Positions 62,561 through 64,000 of a DNA stretch of 64,000 nucleotides are shown piece by piece (the first letter of the stretch is position 1; the number at the start of each line of letters is the position of its first letter). Under the pieces are notes generated by a model, which did not search any database, was not told the DNA's origin, and saw nothing but the letters and a program-made list of their open reading frames with translations. Position numbers and translations under genes: made by a program. This DNA comes from Cytophagaceae bacterium. Lineage in GTDB: Bacteria > Bacteroidota > Bacteroidia > Cytophagales > Spirosomataceae. The stretch lies in the NCBI GenBank assembly GCA_027488335.1, contig JAIYBU010000178.1, positions 57,464 to 121,463 of the forward strand. Direction: 5' to 3'.

Positions 62561-62594
62561 AAAAGCCAGTTTTGAAATATCAAAACTGGCTTTT
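62561..62594 (-). terminator. Terminator after pdhA
   Basis: Perfect 15-bp stem (62561-62575/62580-62594) with a 4-nt loop, immediately after the pdhA stop on the minus strand. The rest of 62331-62615 is AT-rich with nothing else recognised. Confidence 0.85.
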
Positions 62595-62615
62595 AACTAT
62601 CTCTTTTATACACTA

Positions 62616-63632
62616 TTATTCTCTCAAGAAAGGATACTCAGTATCCATATAAACGTCTTCAAAAGCCGCTTCTGGCTCTGGGTACGGCGATTCTTCAGCA
62701 AATTTTACAGAAGCTTCAACTACTTCTTTTACTTTCGCATCAATCGCATCAAGTTCGGCTTCTGTTGCAACGCCATTTGTCAAGATACGGTCACGAACCA
62801 TCTCCAATGGGTCACGACTTTTCCATTGCTCAACTTCTTCTTTTGTACGGTATTTTTGTGGGTCCGACATTGAGTGTCCACGGAAACGATACGTTTTAAA
62901 CTCCAAGAAAGTTGGCCCTTCACCTGCTCTTGCACGGTCAGCGGCACGTTTCACTGCTTCATGTACCATTTCTACATCCATGGCATCAACTGGCTCGGCT
63001 GGCATATCATAAGCTTCTCCGATTGTGTATAACTCACGCACGTTTGAAGTACGCTCAACCGAAGTACCCATAGCATAACCGTTGTTTTCTACCACAAATA
63101 TTACGGGCAATTTCCATGTCATAGCCATATTAAATGCTTCGTGTAAGGCTCCTTGACGTACCGCACCATCACCAAAGTAGCACATACAAACATTTTGAGT
63201 ACCTTTATATTTTTCAGCGAAAGCAATACCTGCACCCAAAGGAATTTGAGCACCAACGATACCGTGTCCACCAATAAAATTAACGTCTTTATCAAAAATG
63301 TGCATCGAACCGCCTTTCCCTTTGGTTGTTCCTGTCACTTTTCCGAAAAGTTCAGCCATGATTCTGTTTGGGTCAGTACCAAGTGCCAACGGATGCCCGT
63401 GGTCACGGTAAGCTGTAATCCATTTATCATCTTTAGTTAATGCAGAAACTGCTCCCGATGAACAAGCCTCTTGTCCAATATATAAGTGACAAAAACCACG
63501 AATTTTTTGCTGTCCATATAATTGCCCTGCTTTTTCCTCAAATTTGCGTTGTAGGTACATTGATTCGTACCAATACATATAAGTCTCTTTACTGTATTTA
63601 ACCTTTGGGGCTTTTTCTTTAGTAGATGCCAT
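62616..63632 (-). CDS. pdhA: Pyruvate dehydrogenase E1 component, alpha subunit
   Basis: 338 residues. The thiamine-diphosphate-binding motif GDGAVRQGALHEAFNMA ends in VVENN. The substrate-channel and phosphorylation-loop region reads YRFRGHSMSDPQKYR. It forms E1 with the beta subunit (not in view), feeding acetyl-CoA production with E2 and with E3 (lpdA at 0.9-2.3 kb). A -7-like TAAATTTG lies at 63683-63690 (minus). Confidence 0.94.
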   Translation of the reverse strand: MASTKEKAPKVKYSKETYMYWYESMYLQRKFEEKAGQLYGQQKIRGFCHLYIGQEACSSGAVSALTKDDKWITAYRDHGHPLALGTDPNRIMAELFGKVTGTTKGKGGSMHIFDKDVNFIGGHGIVGAQIPLGAGIAFAEKYKGTQNVCMCYFGDGAVRQGALHEAFNMAMTWKLPVIFVVENNGYAMGTSVERTSNVRELYTIGEAYDMPAEPVDAMDVEMVHEAVKRAADRARAGEGPTFLEFKTYRFRGHSMSDPQKYRTKEEVEQWKSRDPLEMVRDRILTNGVATEAELDAIDAKVKEVVEASVKFAEESPYPEPEAAFEDVYMDTEYPFLRE

Positions 63633-63823
63633 TTTGACTTCTTGAATCTTTTATGGTGAATGTAAATCGCTTAGAATTGGTGCAAATTTAGGAATAAAAA
63701 CATTAAAAAAGTTATGAGTTACGGGCTATGAGTTATGATTTTTTGATGTTTTTTACACAAAACATTCATTATCAAGCACTTATAAACTAAAAATGCACTC
63801 ATATATGAAAAAAAAAGCAACAA

Positions 63824-63857
63824 AAAAGCCTATTTGCTTTGCAACAAATAGGCTTTT
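63824..63857 (-). terminator. Terminator after rpsJ
   Basis: 13-bp perfect stem (63824-63836/63845-63857) with an 8-nt loop, downstream of the rpsJ stop on the minus strand. Confidence 0.8.
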
Positions 63858-63877
63858 GATGGTACGTTTTATCAAAA

Positions 63878-64000
63878 CTATACTTTGATTTCAACATCAA
63901 CACCACTTGGAAGCTCCAATTTCATCAAGGCATCTACTGTTTTCGGGCTTGCCGAGTAGATGTCAATCAGACGCTTGTAAGTACACAATTGGAATTGTTC
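63878..64000 (-). CDS. rpsJ: 30S ribosomal protein S10 (C-terminal part only)
   Basis: The minus-strand frame running off the window end encodes 40 residues ending [20 protein letters not shown] ... [16 protein letters not shown], then TAG. This is the C-terminus of ribosomal protein S10. It lies upstream of pdhA on the same strand with a terminator between them, which suggests that S10 here is the last gene of its operon. The 5' part and any neighbours are outside the window. Confidence 0.93.
   Translation of the reverse strand, partial: EQFQLCTYKRLIDIYSASPKTVDALMKLELPSGVDVEIKV

Noticed and set aside
62331..62615. Cobalamin riboswitch near the B12-binding regulator
   Set aside because: No B12-box-like sequence was recognised; the region holds only the pdhA terminator and AT-rich DNA.

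Overview
The window looks like chromosomal DNA of a Bacteroidota bacterium, most likely from the order Cytophagales (Emticicia/Flectobacillus/Arcicella-like; the genus is inference). The supporting signs are low GC, a fused SecDF, a SecA of about 1100 residues without a C-terminal zinc finger, a glucosamine-6-phosphate deaminase fused to a PIG-L deacetylase domain, a type IX secretion (T9SS) C-terminal domain, lipoprotein and SPI signal peptides of the usual type, and many copies of the Bacteroidota promoter signature TTTG-N18-22-TAnnTTTG. Most genes are housekeeping or envelope genes. I see no phage, insertion sequence, CRISPR array, rRNA or tRNA.

Layout. 1-4.3 kb: 3' end of nagB, lpdA, then a decayed patch with a frameshifted lipoprotein and a truncated secreted-protein remnant. 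4.4-13.5 kb: secDF, a three-domain fusion (kinase-M23-aminotransferase), dinB, a lipoprotein and yebC. 13.6-20.4 kb: a beta-lactamase-fold hydrolase, an L-fucose-dehydrogenase-like SDR, a two-gene FAD (GMC) dehydrogenase with a Tat-exported small subunit, an OB-fold protein and an acyl-CoA dehydrogenase with a large palindrome at its promoter. 20.5-29.7 kb: Tat-exported PLP enzyme, dienelactone hydrolase, thioredoxin, comM, DoxX protein, M28 peptidase, oligopeptidase B. 29.8-38.1 kb: OmpA-like protein with six 81-bp TSP3 repeats, rhodanese, trehalase, YD-repeat protein, nadA, a lipoprotein and gdhA. 38.4-45.9 kb: DksA-like protein, M14 peptidase, holin-like protein, gatB, TlpA-type thioredoxin, T9SS-sorted protein. 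46-55.5 kb: mnmH, pdxJ (overlapping an upstream gene by 92 bp), yqeY, two tandem GNATs, a DUF5009 acyltransferase, a DUF547 protein, and a five-gene membrane/envelope operon ending in a membrane-anchored AraC-type regulator. 55.6-64 kb: secA, argC, lgt, a CarH/LitR-like B12-binding MerR regulator, pdhA and the 3' end of rpsJ.

Functional links. Protein export and envelope biogenesis recur: secDF, secA, lgt, many lipoproteins, two Tat substrates and one T9SS substrate. Central metabolism is represented by lpdA and pdhA (two parts of the pyruvate dehydrogenase complex, far apart), gdhA, nadA, argC, pdxJ and trehalase. Most genes are mono- or bicistronic, and convergent or end-to-end pairs are separated by strong hairpin terminators. 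Several intergenic regions carry diverged dispersed palindromes.

The features most worth a second look are the kinase-M23-aminotransferase fusion, the CarH-like light/B12 regulator, the five-gene AraC/GIN/DoxX operon, the acyl-CoA dehydrogenase palindrome, the SDR lacking its catalytic lysine, and the long pdxJ overlap.
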